From positions 33,801 to 97,800 of the forward strand of contig MBPM02000155.1 of the NCBI GenBank assembly GCA_001695595.3: a DNA stretch of 64,000 nucleotides, given 5' to 3'. The stretch comes from Plasmopara viticola. Its lineage: Eukaryota; Oomycota; Peronosporomycetes; Peronosporales; Peronosporaceae. The notes under the pieces were generated by a model that worked only from the letters and a program-made list of their open reading frames with translations, ran no database searches and had not been told where the DNA came from. Shown here piece after piece: positions 63,969-64,000 of the stretch; the first letter of the stretch is position 1; every line of letters starts with the position of its first letter. Made by a program: the position numbers and the translations under genes.

Positions 63969-64000
63969 ATGTCCAGGAAGCTAGATTGGACGTATCTAAG
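62869..64000. repeat. Four-unit (400-bp) higher-order repeat, C-D-A-B order
   Basis: Unit starts fall at 62869, 62969, 63069 and so on to 63969, exactly 100 bp apart. The sequence of subtypes is C-D-A-B, then C-D-A-B, then C-D-A and the start of the next unit. C units (62869, 63269, 63669) share CCAAGG, GTGGGAAGAATTGG, TTTAAATGG and AGAGCACGTG. D units (62969, 63369, 63769) follow each C; two of the three carry AAGCTTGAT. B units (63169, 63569) share TCTAAGG and CTAAGGTACGCTTGCAAC. Equivalent units 400 bp apart differ by few bases, while neighbours differ by many. That is the usual mark of a higher-order repeat amplified as a block. Confidence 0.88.

Larger units (their letters stand above)
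1..64000. repeat. Satellite DNA array, ~100-bp unit, spanning the whole window
   Basis: The same ~100-bp unit repeats head to tail from the first base to the last, with no unique sequence between copies and no inverted copy seen. Every unit carries near-invariant blocks: GCTAGATTGGACGTAT early in the unit, GGCCGT near the middle, and GTGTCTGC at the end. Unit length is mostly 96-100 bp because of small indels, and a few units are truncated. The array is cut by both window edges: base 1 is the start of a unit and 63969-64000 is a partial one. Such arrays are known from centromeric, pericentromeric and subtelomeric heterochromatin; which applies here cannot be told without flanks. I do not recognise the family. 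No stretch over 300 bp lies outside the array, so there is no gene-free gap to describe separately. Confidence 0.99.
48815..64000. repeat. Right domain: TCTAGG / AAACGG type with higher-order blocks
   Basis: AAACGGAGCAGAACTC dominates and ATGTCTAGGAAG is the usual start. At least four subtypes recur in order. A: TCTGAGG with GAAACAATCGG. B: TCTAAGG with GAAAGAAT and CTAAGTTACGCTTGCAAC. C: TCCAAGG with GTGGGAAGAATTGG, TTTAAATGG and an AGAGCACGTG or AGAACGCG end. D: like A but often AAGCTTGATT. A further subtype has GTGGTGAGAATCGG (near 50048, 50745, 51240, 51838, 54110 and 57083). I found that marker only in this domain. Fewer units carry indels than in the middle zone, and the last 1.3 kb has none. 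Confidence 0.8.

Noticed and set aside
1..64000. About 65 open reading frames of 60-127 codons on both strands
   Set aside because: All are translations of the same ~100-bp unit with 33-residue periodicity. They end wherever a full 100-bp unit shifts the frame, show no conserved start context, and lack any recognisable domain.
1..64000. CRISPR array
   Set aside because: Repeats are contiguous 100-bp units with no unique spacers between short direct repeats, and no cas genes are present.
1..64000. Telomeric repeat (TTAGG occurs once per unit)
   Set aside because: TTAGG sits inside the longer CGCTTAGGTACG segment and is never tandem, so it is a chance match to the arthropod telomere motif.
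1..64000. CENP-B box
   Set aside because: I looked for a YTTCGTTGGAARCGGGA-like string. The closest segment, around CTTCAAACGGAGC, lacks the required TTCG and CGGG cores.
1..64000. tRNA-like or Pol III internal promoter (SINE-derived unit)
   Set aside because: GCTTCAAACGG only weakly resembles a B box and no matching A box lies at the right distance. No poly-A tail or terminator-like T run is present.
1..64000. Ribosomal DNA spacer subrepeats
   Set aside because: No rRNA gene sequence occurs anywhere in 64 kb, and the uninterrupted length is far beyond usual spacer subrepeat arrays.
1..64000. Strong hairpin in each unit (GTACTCGCTTAGGTAC)
   Set aside because: The arms are only four bases and do not extend, and the AGAACTC subtype abolishes them. 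Palindromes such as ACGCGT and AGTACT are short and not paired with larger dyads.
1..64000. Inserted transposon or inverted array segment
   Set aside because: I saw no break in head-to-tail order and no non-repeat sequence. The largest disruptions are truncated units of 30-87 bp.

Overview
The whole 64 kb window is one uninterrupted tandem-repeat (satellite) array. The unit is about 100 bp, arranged head to tail in one orientation, and runs off both window edges. About 640-650 units fit. I see no protein-coding gene, RNA gene, mobile element, CRISPR array or unique spacer. A typical unit starts at an ATGTCC/ATGTCT motif and ends in GTGTCTGC. The unit at 19377-19476 matches the common left-hand form exactly, at 100 bp and 52% GC with 8 CpG sites. 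Such a long, gene-free array with layered higher-order structure suggests eukaryotic heterochromatin (centromeric, pericentromeric, subtelomeric or B-chromosome type). I do not recognise the family and cannot name the organism.

Layout. (1) 1-36368: fairly uniform units with ATGTCCAG(G)AAG, CTTCAAATGG and AGTACTC, and very many 1-3 bp length variants. Dimer, trimer and dispersed multi-unit patterns occur locally. (2) 36369-48814: a mixed zone where left-type units alternate with a second set (TCTAGGAAG, CTTCAAACGG, AGAACTC, CTAAGTTACGCTTGCAAC). (3) 48815-64000: the second set dominates, in recurring multi-unit blocks. These resolve into a 400-bp four-unit repeat at the right edge, where 13 consecutive units (62669-63968) are exactly 100 bp each.

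The open reading frames here are by-products of repetition. A 100-bp unit rotates the frame and meets stops, while 99-bp units (one base lost) let a frame stay open for a few copies, giving 33-residue periodic translations. None looks like a gene.

The observations most worth checking are these. Small deletions fall preferentially at the columns where unit subtypes differ, which may be a consensus or assembly artefact. The order of subtypes in the right part is conserved. A CpG transition switches each unit between ACGCGT and CACGTG. Several rare unit variants recur tens of kilobases apart.
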